A stretch of 64,000 nucleotides of DNA from positions 1 to 64,000 of the forward strand of contig JBKECN010000077.1 in NCBI GenBank assembly GCA_047974565.1, read 5' to 3'. Positions within the stretch are counted from its first letter, which is position 1. Each line of letters opens with the position of its first letter. The translations under genes and the position numbers were made by a program. Of the stretch, positions 44,391 through 53,079 are shown one piece after another. Below the pieces are notes generated by a model. It ran no database searches. It was not told the DNA's origin and worked only from the letters and a program-made list of their open reading frames with translations. Origin of the DNA: JBDIAG01 sp047974565 (GTDB taxonomy: Bacteria; Actinomycetota; Actinomycetes; Actinomycetales; CAWJMD01).

Positions 44391-45179
44391 TCAGCGGACG
44401 ACCAGCGCCCCGGCCAGGCCGACGAAGAGCGTGCCCAGCACCCTGTCGATACCCCGCCTGGCCCGGGCGTATCCGGCCTGGACGGTCGGGGCGCCCGCCA
44501 GAACGGCGGTGAAGGCGAACCAGAGCACGGCCAGCAGGACCATCGACGCGGCCACCGCCACCTTCTCCCCCGTGCTGGTGTGGGCGGGCATCAGGCTGGC
44601 AAGGAGGGCGCCGAAGAACACCAGTGCCTTCGGATTGGCCAGATTCGTCAGCAGACCCAGCCGGTAGGCAGCCCACCAGGACCGGGTGGCGCCCGCGGCG
44701 GATGCCTCCGGTGTGCCGACCGAGACGGACTTCGCGCTCTCCACCGGGACGGACCCGACCCCGACCCTGTTCGCAGCCGGTGCCGCGTCGACGGCTGATG
44801 CCTGGTCGACGGACGAAGCCTGGTCGACGGACGAAGCCTGGTCCATGGCCCCGGCGTCAGCGCGCTGCGGTGGGCTCGTCCGGCGGGTGTGCCAGAGGAT
44901 GAGCAGGCCGTAGCCGGCCAAGAAGGCCGCCCCGGCGATCCGCAGGCCCTGGTACAGCCCCGCGTGCGCGGCGATCAGCACGGAGATGCCGGTGAGCGCC
45001 AGGATGATCCAGCAACTGATGCCGCTCACGACGCCGGCTGCCACGAAGAGTCCGTCCCGACGCCCGTACTTGGCTCCGGAGCGCAGCACGGCGACGAAGT
45101 CGGGTCCGGGTGAGGCGACGGCGATCGCCCAGGTGATCAGCAGCGCCAGCCAGGCAGCGGTGGTCACTGGCTCCTCCAT
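44391..45179 (-). CDS. LysE-family amino-acid exporter with repeat insert
   Basis: The 262-residue membrane protein matches the LysE/RhtB family: ITWAIAVASPGPDFVAVLRSGAKYGRRDGLF in pieces at the N-terminus, a GVVSGISCWI helix, and GLLTNLANPKALVFFGALL in the second half. These export amino acids or homoserine lactones. Between helices 3 and 4, where the family has a short polar loop, there is an insert of about 60 residues with a DQASSV repeat (three units, encoded by an 18-bp DNA repeat at about 44800-44850). The start is ATG 45179. Confidence 0.9.
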   Translation of the reverse strand: MEEPVTTAAWLALLITWAIAVASPGPDFVAVLRSGAKYGRRDGLFVAAGVVSGISCWIILALTGISVLIAAHAGLYQGLRIAGAAFLAGYGLLILWHTRRTSPPQRADAGAMDQASSVDQASSVDQASAVDAAPAANRVGVGSVPVESAKSVSVGTPEASAAGATRSWWAAYRLGLLTNLANPKALVFFGALLASLMPAHTSTGEKVAVAASMVLLAVLWFAFTAVLAGAPTVQAGYARARRGIDRVLGTLFVGLAGALVVR

Positions 45180-45635
45180 GGGTTGAGGCGGGATCGACTC
45201 CCGCGGTTGGGCCCGTCCGTGACGCCGAGGGTGGCGCCGGTCGGCAGCCTCGTGCGAAACGGTCGCAGAGGCACATTCTGGTGCGCTGAGCCTCGTTCTG
45301 CCTAACAGATCCCACCTTCGCGAACCGCGACGGATTCAGACGAACTCCCGGCTGGCCATGGCAACCGCAACCGGGAGTCGGCCGGTCCAGGGCGTGCCAT
45401 GACAACCGGATCCGCGCTGGCGTGGCGGGCGTCACCACTCCCCGCCTTGCGCCGATCACCTCCCACTCGCTCGATTCCCGCACCAGGGTCGGTCTCGCAC
45501 GCAAGCCGGGACAGCACGAAAACCAGGACTGCACGGACGGGCGACGACGGCCAGCAGGGTTTTACGCCCCTCGCGCCGCAAAAGTCACAACCCCAACCGC
45601 CCTTGACGCCCGTCCCACTGGCACGATGACGTCCC
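45180..45635. other. 456-base intergenic gap, no gene seen
   Basis: This is the divergent region between the exporter and ppk2. Frames here lack family motifs and read across both promoters, so I call no gene. I see no clear operator. A purine-poor, slightly less GC-rich stretch near 45570-45630 precedes ppk2 and is the likely promoter side. Confidence 0.5.
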
Positions 45636-46487
45636 ATGGCCGACAAGAAGCAACCCAAGCTCAGCAAGAAGGTGTACGAGGCCGAGTTGCTGCGCCTGCA
45701 GCTCGAACTTGTCAAGATGCAGGAATGGATCAAGGCGGAGGGTCAGCGACTCGTCGTCATCTTCGAGGGCCGCGACGCCGCCGGTAAGGGTGGGGCGATC
45801 AAGCGGATCACCGCCTACCTCAACCCCCGCGTCGCCCGGGCGGTGGCACTGCCCGCGCCGACCGAGCGGGAACGTACCGAGTGGTACTTCCAGCGCTACG
45901 TGCCGCACCTGCCTGCCGCCGGCGAGATCACCCTGTTCGACCGGTCCTGGTACAACCGGGCGGGTGTGGAGCGGGTGATGGGGTTCTGCACCCCCGAGGA
46001 GCACCGCCGGTTCCTGCACCAGGCGCCGATCTTCGAGCGGTTGCTCGTCGAGGACGGGATCATGGTGCGCAAGTACTGGTTCTCGGTTTCGGACACCGAG
46101 CAGGAGCGACGCTTCAAGTCACGGCTGGTCGACCCGATGCGGCGGTGGAAGTTGTCGCCGATGGACCTGGAGTCGATCTCGCGGTGGGAGGAGTACTCCC
46201 GGGCCAAGGACGAGATGATGGTGCACACCGACATCCCCGAAGCGCCCTGGTACGTGGTGGAAAGCGACGTCAAGAAGCGGGCGCGGCTCAACATGATCGC
46301 CCACCTGCTGTCCGTGGTCCCATACACCGACGTGCCCCAGCCCGAGTTGAACCTGCCCAAGCGCCCAGCGTCCACCGGGTACAAGCGCACCCCGCGCTCG
46401 CTGCAGAACATCGTCAAGGATCACTCGGCCACTCTGGATCTGCCCTCGCCCAAGCCTGCCTCGGTCAAGGGGACCAAGCACAAGTAA
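45636..46487 (+). CDS. ppk2: Polyphosphate kinase 2
   Basis: PPK2 transfers phosphate between polyphosphate and nucleotides. The 283-residue single-domain protein has the Walker A-like FEGRDAAGKGGAIKRIT near residue 47, the lid region and Walker B text LFDRSWYNRAGVERVMGFC, and MRRWKLSPMDLESISRWEEY, all characteristic. One-domain class I-type enzymes usually phosphorylate ADP or GDP. It is monocistronic, between a divergent exporter and a convergent GGDEF gene. The start is ATG 45636. Confidence 0.94.
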   Translation: MADKKQPKLSKKVYEAELLRLQLELVKMQEWIKAEGQRLVVIFEGRDAAGKGGAIKRITAYLNPRVARAVALPAPTERERTEWYFQRYVPHLPAAGEITLFDRSWYNRAGVERVMGFCTPEEHRRFLHQAPIFERLLVEDGIMVRKYWFSVSDTEQERRFKSRLVDPMRRWKLSPMDLESISRWEEYSRAKDEMMVHTDIPEAPWYVVESDVKKRARLNMIAHLLSVVPYTDVPQPELNLPKRPASTGYKRTPRSLQNIVKDHSATLDLPSPKPASVKGTKHK

Positions 46488-46521
46488 CCGGCTCCTCACC
46501 GGCAGGCCGGGCCGGGGCAGC

Positions 46522-46554
46522 ACCACCAGCACGGGCCACGCTCGTGCGGGTGGT
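46522..46554. terminator. Strong hairpin between convergent ppk2 and GGDEF genes
   Basis: ACCACCAGCACG pairs with CGTGCGGGTGGT in 11 of 12 positions across a nine-base loop, in the 97 bases between two convergent stop codons. There is no T-run, so it may be a GC-rich bidirectional terminator of the kind common in actinobacteria. Confidence 0.55.
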
Positions 46555-46584
46555 CGTCCGGCTGGTTGGCGCGAGCCGGCGTCG

Positions 46585-47709
46585 TCAGTTCTGGGTGGCC
46601 GACCGGTGCACTCGTGCGCGATCGCCGGAGCCGGGGGCGAAGACCCACCGGTCGCGGCCCGCGTGTTTGGCCTGGTACAGCGAAGCATCGGCGGCTGCGG
46701 TGAGTCGCCAGATCCACTCGGCGCCCTCCCCCGCGGCGGCTTCGGCCACCGCCACCCCCACCGAGCAGGTGGGGCGTACCGGTGGGCCCTCGTCGGTGGG
46801 CACCCGGACCGAGCCGACAGTGGCATGCAGCCGCGCGGCCATCCGTTCGGCATCCAGCCGTCCGTCCACCCAACTGAGCACGAGGATCTCCTCGCCCCCG
46901 GTTCGCGCCGCGACGTCGGCGGCCCGCACACAACCACGAACGGCGTCCGCGACCGCCAAGAGCACGTTGTCGCCCACCTGGTGCCCGTGGGAGTCGTTGA
47001 TCTCCTTGAAGTGGTCGAGGTCGAGCACGAAAGCGGCCACCCACTGCTTCTCGCGCACCGCACCAGCGACGAAGATCGGGGCGTGATCGTCGACGAAACG
47101 ACGGTTGGCCAGGCCGGTGAGCGGATCGGTGTTGGACAGTTCCCGCACCCGGATGAGCGATTGCTCGGCCCGGCGCCGCAGCATCCACGTGCCGTACCCG
47201 GTCAGCACGAGCGCGGTGGTGTTCCAGGCCACCTGAATGCCCCAGATCAGCAGGTCGTCATAGGCGCGGACGGTGGCGACACCGAGCACGAACGGGGTGA
47301 GCGCACATTGGAGCATGAACGGCCCACGGCCCAACAACATCGCGGCGAAGATCATCGGGATGACGAGCATCACGGGGCTGGCGAAGCGCAACGGATCGTA
47401 CGACGCCCACCCCGCCACCCCGCAGACGATGTTGGCGTTGATCACCAGCAGCGGGAACAGGCAGCGCCGCCACCGGTAACGAAGGCTGAGGGCGGTTGCC
47501 AAGACGGTGATGCCCAGCACCGAGGCGCTGAACAGGACCGACGGGAGCCCGGGCCGCAGCGCGCCGGGTACCACCAGGCTTGACTGGGCGATGACCGAGA
47601 GGATGGCGGCGAAGATTCCCAGGCGACGGGTCCAACCCGGCGTCATCCAAGCGGCGAAATCAGTGCGCGAGCGGTTGCCCGTCACACCGAATCCCGTCAC
47701 CTGGTCCAC
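46585..47709 (-). CDS. Membrane GGDEF diguanylate cyclase
   Basis: The 374-residue protein has about six N-terminal membrane helices (residues ~25-175), then a GGDEF domain: NTDPLTGLANRRFVDDH, DLDHFKEINDSHGHQVGD and an intact RTGGEEILVLSW (GGEE form, normally active). It likely synthesises c-di-GMP; the membrane part resembles small-ligand or membrane-state sensors without a named domain. The start is GTG 47709. It lies 3 bases after the rsmI stop on the same strand, so it may be co-transcribed with rsmI. Confidence 0.88.
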   Translation of the reverse strand: MDQVTGFGVTGNRSRTDFAAWMTPGWTRRLGIFAAILSVIAQSSLVVPGALRPGLPSVLFSASVLGITVLATALSLRYRWRRCLFPLLVINANIVCGVAGWASYDPLRFASPVMLVIPMIFAAMLLGRGPFMLQCALTPFVLGVATVRAYDDLLIWGIQVAWNTTALVLTGYGTWMLRRRAEQSLIRVRELSNTDPLTGLANRRFVDDHAPIFVAGAVREKQWVAAFVLDLDHFKEINDSHGHQVGDNVLLAVADAVRGCVRAADVAARTGGEEILVLSWVDGRLDAERMAARLHATVGSVRVPTDEGPPVRPTCSVGVAVAEAAAGEGAEWIWRLTAAADASLYQAKHAGRDRWVFAPGSGDRARVHRSATQN

Positions 47710-47712
47710 ACG

Positions 47713-48615
47713 TCATCCCCTCGAGCCACCGGCAGCGATAACCGCCTCATAGAGGTCTCTCGTGCTAACTCCGGTGCCCCTTGACACTCTTCTGGCTGCT
47801 TCCCTCAGGCTGATACCTGTTCGGCGTAAGGTTTCGACGTCAACCACCAATTCCGCCAGAGCCACGCTCGCTGGCGGGGCTCCTGCGACGACGAGGGTGA
47901 TTTCGCCTAAGACCTCGCGCTCAGACCATTTGAGTAGTTCCGCCAGAGTCCCCCGCACCACTTCTTCGTGCGTCTTCGTAAGTTCTCGACACAACGCGGC
48001 TTGTCGGTCTTGACCAAAGGTCTCCGCCATGGCCTGCAGCAGGCTCCGGACCCGGTGCGGCGCCTCGAAGAACACCATCGTGCGCGGCTCCTGCGCGAGC
48101 GACTGCAGGGCACGACTGCGCTCGCCGGGCTTGCGCGCCGCGAACCCCTCGAAGGAGAACCGGTCGGTGGGCAGACCACTGACGGCCAGGGCCGCGAGAA
48201 CGGCGGACGGCCCGGGCACACAGGTGACGATCACCCCCGCCTCGATGGCTTCGCGGACCACGCGGTACCCGGGGTCCGAGACAGAGGGCATCCCGGCGTC
48301 GCTGACGATGAGCACCGTGGCACCGGCCAGGGCTCGTTGCACCAACCCGGCCGCACTGCGCGACTCGTTATGGTCGTGATGGGCCACCACGTGGCCGCGC
48401 GGGGTGATGCCAAGGCCGACCAACAGCCGCCGGAGCCGCCGCGTGTCCTCGGCCGCGATGAGGTCGGCCTCAGCCAGGAGTTCACACAGTCGCGGCGAGG
48501 CGTCCATCCGGTCGCCGATCGGGGTGGCGGCCAGGACGATGCGCCCGGACTGCCCCGCGGACACGCGCGCCGCGGGCATGGGGGCCGGCGCGCCGGCCTC
48601 GCTGTTGCTCGACAT
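47713..48615 (-). CDS. rsmI: 16S rRNA (cytidine-1402 2'-O)-methyltransferase
   Basis: RsmI methylates the 2'-O of C1402 in the decoding centre. The 300-residue tetrapyrrole-methylase-fold product shows VLAATPIGDRMDASPRL, LIAAEDTRRLRRLL, IVSDAGMPSVSDPGYRVV and VPGPSAVLAALAVSGLPTDRF in pieces. I chose ATG 48615 (MSSNSEAG). It diverges from pmt, and in many actinobacteria these two genes are likewise paired head to head. The DNA at about 47770-47990 is noticeably lower in GC than its surroundings, though the frame is intact. Confidence 0.94.
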   Translation of the reverse strand: MSSNSEAGAPAPMPAARVSAGQSGRIVLAATPIGDRMDASPRLCELLAEADLIAAEDTRRLRRLLVGLGITPRGHVVAHHDHNESRSAAGLVQRALAGATVLIVSDAGMPSVSDPGYRVVREAIEAGVIVTCVPGPSAVLAALAVSGLPTDRFSFEGFAARKPGERSRALQSLAQEPRTMVFFEAPHRVRSLLQAMAETFGQDRQAALCRELTKTHEEVVRGTLAELLKWSEREVLGEITLVVAGAPPASVALAELVVDVETLRRTGISLREAARRVSRGTGVSTRDLYEAVIAAGGSRG

Positions 48616-48690
48616 GCCCCCATCCTGAACCCACCCGCCCACAGTCCGGGCATCCTCGGCCCTGTCAGCGGCCAGTCGTACGATTCCCCG

Positions 48691-50274
48691 GTGTCCATCA
48701 CCCTGCAGGCGCCACCCCGCGCGGAGCCGTCCCGGCTCGGTTCTGGTGAGGCCCGGCTGCGCTGGTGGCTGAGCGGGCCCCGCTCGCGTGACCTGCTGTG
48801 GGGGTGGCTGGGTCCGCTGCTGGTGGCAGTGCTGGCCGGGGTCCTGCGGTTCTGGAACCTGGGTCGCCCGCATCAGCTGGTCTTCGACGAGACGTACTAC
48901 GTCAAGCAGGCGTACACCCTGCTGGTGAACGGCTACGAGAACCAGTGGCCGAAAGACGCCGATCAGCTGTTCACCGCGGGTCAGCCGAACTCCTTCCTGG
49001 AGGCGCCTGACCGCACAGTCCACCCGCCCGTGGGCAAGTGGATGATCGCCTTCGGGGAGTGGCTGTTCGGTATCGACTCCTCGGTCGGCTGGCGGTTCTC
49101 GGCGGCGTTGGTGGGCACGCTGATGGTGCTGATCCTGGCCCGCACCGCGCGCCGGATGTTCGGCTCCACACTGCTGGGCTGTACCGCGGGCCTGCTGCTT
49201 GCGGTGGACAGCCATCACCTGGTGATGAGCAGAACAGGCATCCTCGACATCTTCCTGGCTTTCTGGGTGCTGTGCGCTTTCTCCCTGCTCGTCCTCGACC
49301 GCGATCACGCCCGCGACCGAATAGCCCACCAGCTCTCGCTCGACCGCTCCGCCGTGGCGGGCCTGGGGCCGTGGTTCGGGGTACGGCCGTTGCGATTGGC
49401 CGCTGCGGTCTGCCTCGGCCTGGCGTGTGGGGTCAAGTGGTCCGGGTTGTATTTCCTGGCCGCCTTCTGTCTGCTCACCGTGTTCTGGGACTACTCGGCG
49501 CGTCGAGCGCTGGGGGTGCGTCAGCCGTGGTGGGGAATGGTCGTGAAGGACGGCATCCCGGCGGCGTTGACGATGTTGCCGGTGGCGGTGCTGACCTACC
49601 TGGCGACGTGGATCCCGTGGATGGCTTCGGACAGGTCGTACTTTCGCCAGTGGGGTGCGGAGAATCCTTCTGACACCTGGGTGCCTGACGTGCTCCGCTC
49701 GCTGTGGCACTACCACGCGGACATGTGGCAGTTCCACACCACGCTGTCGAGCACGCACCCGTACATGAGCAAGCCGTGGGCGTGGTTGTTCAACACCCGG
49801 CCCACCTCCTTCTTCTACGAGGGGCCGAAACAGGGCGAGGACGGGTGCACGGTCGAGTTGTGCTCCAAAGCCATCACCTCGGTGGGCAATCCGATCGTGT
49901 GGTGGGGGGCCGCGCTGTCGATCGGGGTGCTGGTCGTGGTGTGGATGGCCCGCCGGGACTGGCGGGCCGGGGCCATCCTGATGGCCTTCGCCGCCGGTTG
50001 GGCGCCCTGGTTCCTGTATCCGGAGCGGACGATCTACTCGTTCTATGCGGTGGCCTTCGTCCCCTACCTGGTCTTGGCGCTGACCTTCGTGCTCGGGATG
50101 ATCCTGGGCGGCCCGGGCATGGGTGCCGAACGCAGGATGTGGGGAGCCGCCGTCGCCGGCGGCATCGTTGTCCTGGCGGTCCTGGTGCTGGCCTTCTTCT
50201 GGCCGGTGCTCACCGCCGAGGTGATCCCGAACCCGGCCTGGCAGACCCGGATGTGGCTGCCGTCCTGGGTGTGA
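48691..50274 (+). CDS. pmt: Dolichyl-phosphate-mannose--protein mannosyltransferase (PMT family)
   Basis: Actinobacterial Pmt transfers mannose from polyprenyl-phosphate-mannose onto secreted proteins during export. The 527-residue membrane protein has the catalytic first loop LVFDETYYVKQAYTLL with the Asp-Glu pair, the HPPVGKWMIAFGEWLFG segment, and about ten helices ending near NPAWQTRMWLPSWV. The GTG start at 48691 (VSITLQAPP) lies 75 bases from the divergent rsmI start. The tRNA-Ala gene that bounds the integrated element begins 61 bases after its stop. Confidence 0.92.
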   Translation: MSITLQAPPRAEPSRLGSGEARLRWWLSGPRSRDLLWGWLGPLLVAVLAGVLRFWNLGRPHQLVFDETYYVKQAYTLLVNGYENQWPKDADQLFTAGQPNSFLEAPDRTVHPPVGKWMIAFGEWLFGIDSSVGWRFSAALVGTLMVLILARTARRMFGSTLLGCTAGLLLAVDSHHLVMSRTGILDIFLAFWVLCAFSLLVLDRDHARDRIAHQLSLDRSAVAGLGPWFGVRPLRLAAAVCLGLACGVKWSGLYFLAAFCLLTVFWDYSARRALGVRQPWWGMVVKDGIPAALTMLPVAVLTYLATWIPWMASDRSYFRQWGAENPSDTWVPDVLRSLWHYHADMWQFHTTLSSTHPYMSKPWAWLFNTRPTSFFYEGPKQGEDGCTVELCSKAITSVGNPIVWWGAALSIGVLVVVWMARRDWRAGAILMAFAAGWAPWFLYPERTIYSFYAVAFVPYLVLALTFVLGMILGGPGMGAERRMWGAAVAGGIVVLAVLVLAFFWPVLTAEVIPNPAWQTRMWLPSWV

Positions 50275-50335
50275 GCCGCGCCGTTACCGGTTAGGGGTCG
50301 CAGTGGCCGGGTGCTACCCTTGGTCGTCGTCTCAA

Positions 50336-50408
50336 GGGGCTGTAGCGCAGCTGGTAGCGCACCTCGTTCGCATCGAGGGGGTCAGGGGTTCGAGTCCCCT
50401 CAGCTCCA
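50336..50408 (+). tRNA. tRNA-Ala (anticodon CGC)
   Basis: The 73-base sequence folds as a normal cloverleaf: acceptor GGGGCTG with CAGCTCC, D-arm in GCGCAGCTGGTAGCGC, anticodon stem CCTCG/CGAGG with loop TTCGCAT (anticodon CGC), and T-arm AGGGG-TTCGAGT-CCCCT. The discriminator is A and CC follows, but not the full CCA. It lies 61 bases after pmt. The recombinase of the adjacent element ends inside it on the other strand, marking this tRNA as the attachment site. Confidence 0.95.
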
Positions 50409-50416
50409 CCCCACGC

Positions 50417-50468
50417 ACAAGGCTCGAACCCTTGCCAACGTCAATGTTGGTAGAGGTTCGGGCCTTGT
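50417..50468. other. Long inverted repeat at the element edge
   Basis: ACAAGGCTCGAACC (50417-50430) pairs with GGTTCGGGCCTTGT (50455-50468) in 13 of 14 positions. Inside it, CCAAC and GTTGG form a second stem around GTCAAT. The structure starts 9 bases beyond the tRNA and lies within the recombinase frame. It may be a recombinase-binding arm of the attachment site or a terminator for the tRNA; no T-run supports the latter strongly. Confidence 0.6.
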
Positions 50469-52244
50469 CGGCATCTGCGGCCCAGGTCAGCGCGTTGGCG
50501 TTGACCTGCGGGTCGAGCAGCATTTCTAAGGGCCGGTTGTGCTCGACGCGCAGCTCGTTGTCCTCGTCGATGAAGACCTTGGTGAAGAACGCCTGGTTGC
50601 AAAGCCGCCGGTTCGTGTCGTCGCAGCGGGCGTAGATGTCGGCGCAGTTCGCGAGCAGCCCGAGCGCGTCGTCGAGGTGGGCTCGGGCGTCGGCGTAGTC
50701 GCCATAGTGGGCGTCGATGCGCCGGGTAACTTTGTCCAGTTCACCCGTGATGCGGTCCTGTTCGCGTTTGAGCACGGTGAGCGGGATGGCGTCGGCGTAG
50801 TGGGCTTGCATGAGCCGGTCTTGCTCACCTTCGAGCCGGTCACGGTTCGCGGCGAGCCGCGCGAGTTCGTCGGTTTCGGCGGCCATGAGGCGGTCGAACT
50901 CGTGGTGCAGCATCCCGGCGAGCGCGTCCTGCTGGGCTGGGGTGATCTGGACGCGCTTGTAGTAGTCCTCGACGAGCTCTCGACATCGTCGATGAGCATG
51001 GCCTGGCGGGTGCAGTCGGTGCGCTTGGAGTGCCGACCGGAGCACACGAAGTAGCAGTGGACGTTGCCGTGGCGGTTCTTCGCGTTGGAGACGATGAGCC
51101 GTGAGCCGCACTGTCCGCAATGGATCGTGCCCTTGAGGTAGTGGCCGTGCACCTGGGTCGCTTCGACGGCGCACTGGTGCGCGGTCAGCACCGACTGGAC
51201 CTGGTACCAGACCTCGGCAGGGACCAGCGCTGGGTGGTTGCCCTTGTAGCGGGTGCCTCGGTAGATGACATCGCCCTTGTAGTACGGGTTGGTAAGCATG
51301 CGGTGGACACTGGACACGGCCAGCGGCTTCGCTGGCGCTTCGGCGTCGGCAGGCTCCGCAGCCCCCGCGAGGTGAGTTCGTCGTGGAGTTGGCTGACGCT
51401 CCAGTCCCCGGAGGCGTACGCCTTGAACGCCCACTCGATCATCGGTGCCCGCTCCGGGTCGAGTTCGATCGTGCGCAGCTCACGTCCCAACTCGTCGCGC
51501 GTGCGGACATTGAGGTAGCCGATGGGTGCCTTCCCGTTGGTGCCACAGCCGATGGCTTTCTGGTTCATGCCTTTGGCCACCTCGGTGGCCAGGTTGCGGC
51601 TGTAGAACTCGGCGATCGTGGACATGATGCCGTGCAGCAGCATCCCCGAGGGGGTCTCGTCGATGTTCTCCGTCGCGGAGACGAGCATGACCCCGCACTG
51701 TTGAAGGGCGAGGTGAATGCTCACGTCGTCGGCGCGGTTGCGGACGAGCCGGTCGACCTTGTGGACGATGCAGTAGGAGACCTTGTTTGCCTTGACGTAC
51801 TGGATCATCCGCATCAGCTCGGGCCGGTCCGAGGACTTGGCCGAGGCCCCGGCGTCGATGAACTCCTCGACGACCCCGGCCCCGAGCTGATCGGCCTTTC
51901 GTCGGGTGGCTTCGCGTTGCGCGGGGATCGAGAACCCCTCGTCGGTGCCGCCCTTCTCCGCCTGTTCTCGGGTGGATACCCGCAGGTAGGACACCGCGAC
52001 AGCATCGCCCCTGGGTGGGTCGATCAGGCTGGCCGTTGGATCGTCGGCGACGGCGGTCATCGGGGGCTCACTCTCACGCGGTTCGACCCCTCGCGCTCTC
52101 CGTTGCCGTGGGAGGGGTGTTGATCGTGAGAGCAGCCGATGAAGGCTGTAGGGCGAGACCCGGATCGGGTCTCGGTGCGTGTTGCCCGTCGGATGACGAG
52201 GTTTGAGCCACAACACCCCGCATCGCGAGGCTTGTGCGTTGATT

Positions 52245-52472
52245 CTATCTGGCCGTCTCGGACACGGCCAGGGCAACCGAGTCCGTGCGGTACGTGTCGG
52301 CTGCTCGGGCCGCCGCGCGGGCGACTCTGCTCTCACCTGTTTCCTGCAACGTCAGACGGATGAGGACCTCGGCGAGCTTGTGCAGGTCGGCGCGGTCGCG
52401 GTGCACGGCTCGGACGGAGAACGACCGCTCCTCGTACGGGCGGCGGTCGGTCTTCTTGGTGTATCGGCTCAT
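52245..52472 (-). CDS. Small basic element protein, unknown
   Basis: The 75-residue product starts MSRYTKKTDRRPYEERSFSVR and continues with a helical segment (DLHKLAEVLIRLTLQETG). It is basic, has no membrane segment and looks like a conserved small protein of actinobacterial conjugative elements, but I cannot assign a function. It lies 4 bases after the 198-residue gene and 184 bases before the recombinase start. Confidence 0.6.
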   Translation of the reverse strand: MSRYTKKTDRRPYEERSFSVRAVHRDRADLHKLAEVLIRLTLQETGESRVARAAARAADTYRTDSVALAVSETAR

Positions 52473-52476
52473 CGGT

Positions 52477-53073
52477 CTATGGCGCTTCGTCGTCGTCGCC
52501 GAGGGTCGCGTAGAACTCGTCCTCAGCTTCCTGGCGCTTGCGGACCTGGGCGATCACGAGCTCGACAAACTCGGTGTCGCTGTCGTCGAACTTCACGTCC
52601 TCAATCGGGGCCTGTGGCTCTTCGCCGGGCCAGAACGCCTGACGGGTCGGGCGGTCTCGATCGCCGCGCGTGCCGCAGGCTGTGACCCAGTAGCGGACCC
52701 GTTCGCGTGCGTCGGCGAAGTCGCGGTGCCAGCCGAGCGGTGCTGACCCAGCCTGCTCAGGGTCGTATGCGGCGAGCCAGTGCAGATGCAGCGCGGAGAG
52801 CTCCCACACGAGTTCTGGGTGGTGGTGCCAGAACGGCGGGACGACCAACGCCTGGAGGCCGTAGGTGAGGCGAAGCCAGTCCACCCACCGGTTGAGTGCG
52901 AGCCATTCCTGTTCTAGCTCGTGTGCTGTCAGCAGGCTCCAGTTCACCGGGTGTGGGGGCTCAGGCAGATCGGCGTTCGTGACGCGTGGTGGTCCATCGA
53001 ACACGTCGGGTTCGTCGGCTTCGGGCAGATCGGAGTCACGCAGCTCAGGATGCTGTTCGCTCATGGTCGTCAC
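52477..53073 (-). CDS. Conserved element protein, unknown
   Basis: The 198-residue acidic protein has a disordered Asp/Pro-rich N-terminus, then a Trp-rich core (LNRWVDWLRLTYGLQALVVPP, WHHHPELVWELSALHLHWL, GWHRDFADARERVRYWV) and DRDRPTRQAFWPGEEP. The text is typical of conserved proteins sitting beside ssb in actinobacterial integrative elements; the function is not known to me. The frame is intact, unlike most larger genes of the element. It lies between ssb (6-base gap) and the 75-residue gene. Confidence 0.7.
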   Translation of the reverse strand: MTTMSEQHPELRDSDLPEADEPDVFDGPPRVTNADLPEPPHPVNWSLLTAHELEQEWLALNRWVDWLRLTYGLQALVVPPFWHHHPELVWELSALHLHWLAAYDPEQAGSAPLGWHRDFADARERVRYWVTACGTRGDRDRPTRQAFWPGEEPQAPIEDVKFDDSDTEFVELVIAQVRKRQEAEDEFYATLGDDDEAP

Positions 53074-53079
53074 CGCTGG

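Larger units (their letters stand above)
50332..52060 (-). pseudogene. Large serine recombinase (integrase), two frameshifts, reads through tRNA-Ala
   Basis: The N-terminal resolvase domain (YLRVSTREQAEKGGTDEGFS, nucleophile Ser near residue 25), the recombinase domain (GKAPIGYLNV, ending TSRGLRSLPTPK), the zinc ribbon (CGQCGSRLI, HCYFVCSGRH) and the coiled coil (ELVEDYYKRVQI) are all present, but in three frames. One base is missing near 51350 (AAGCGCCAGCG for an expected run of three C) and one near 50990 (GTCGAGAGCTC for an expected GAGGAG). The final part continues past the element edge and reads antisense across the entire tRNA-Ala, ending at TGA 50332-50334. The enzyme would integrate and excise the element; as sequenced it is broken. 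The start is ATG 52060. Confidence 0.9.

Noticed and set aside
47968..48690. N-terminal extension of the PMT frame
   Set aside because: It is antisense to rsmI; the GTG at 48691 gives the normal PMT start.
50526..51434. Separate recombinase genes in different frames
   Set aside because: The three frames carry consecutive domains of one large serine recombinase, and each switch is explained by one missing base.
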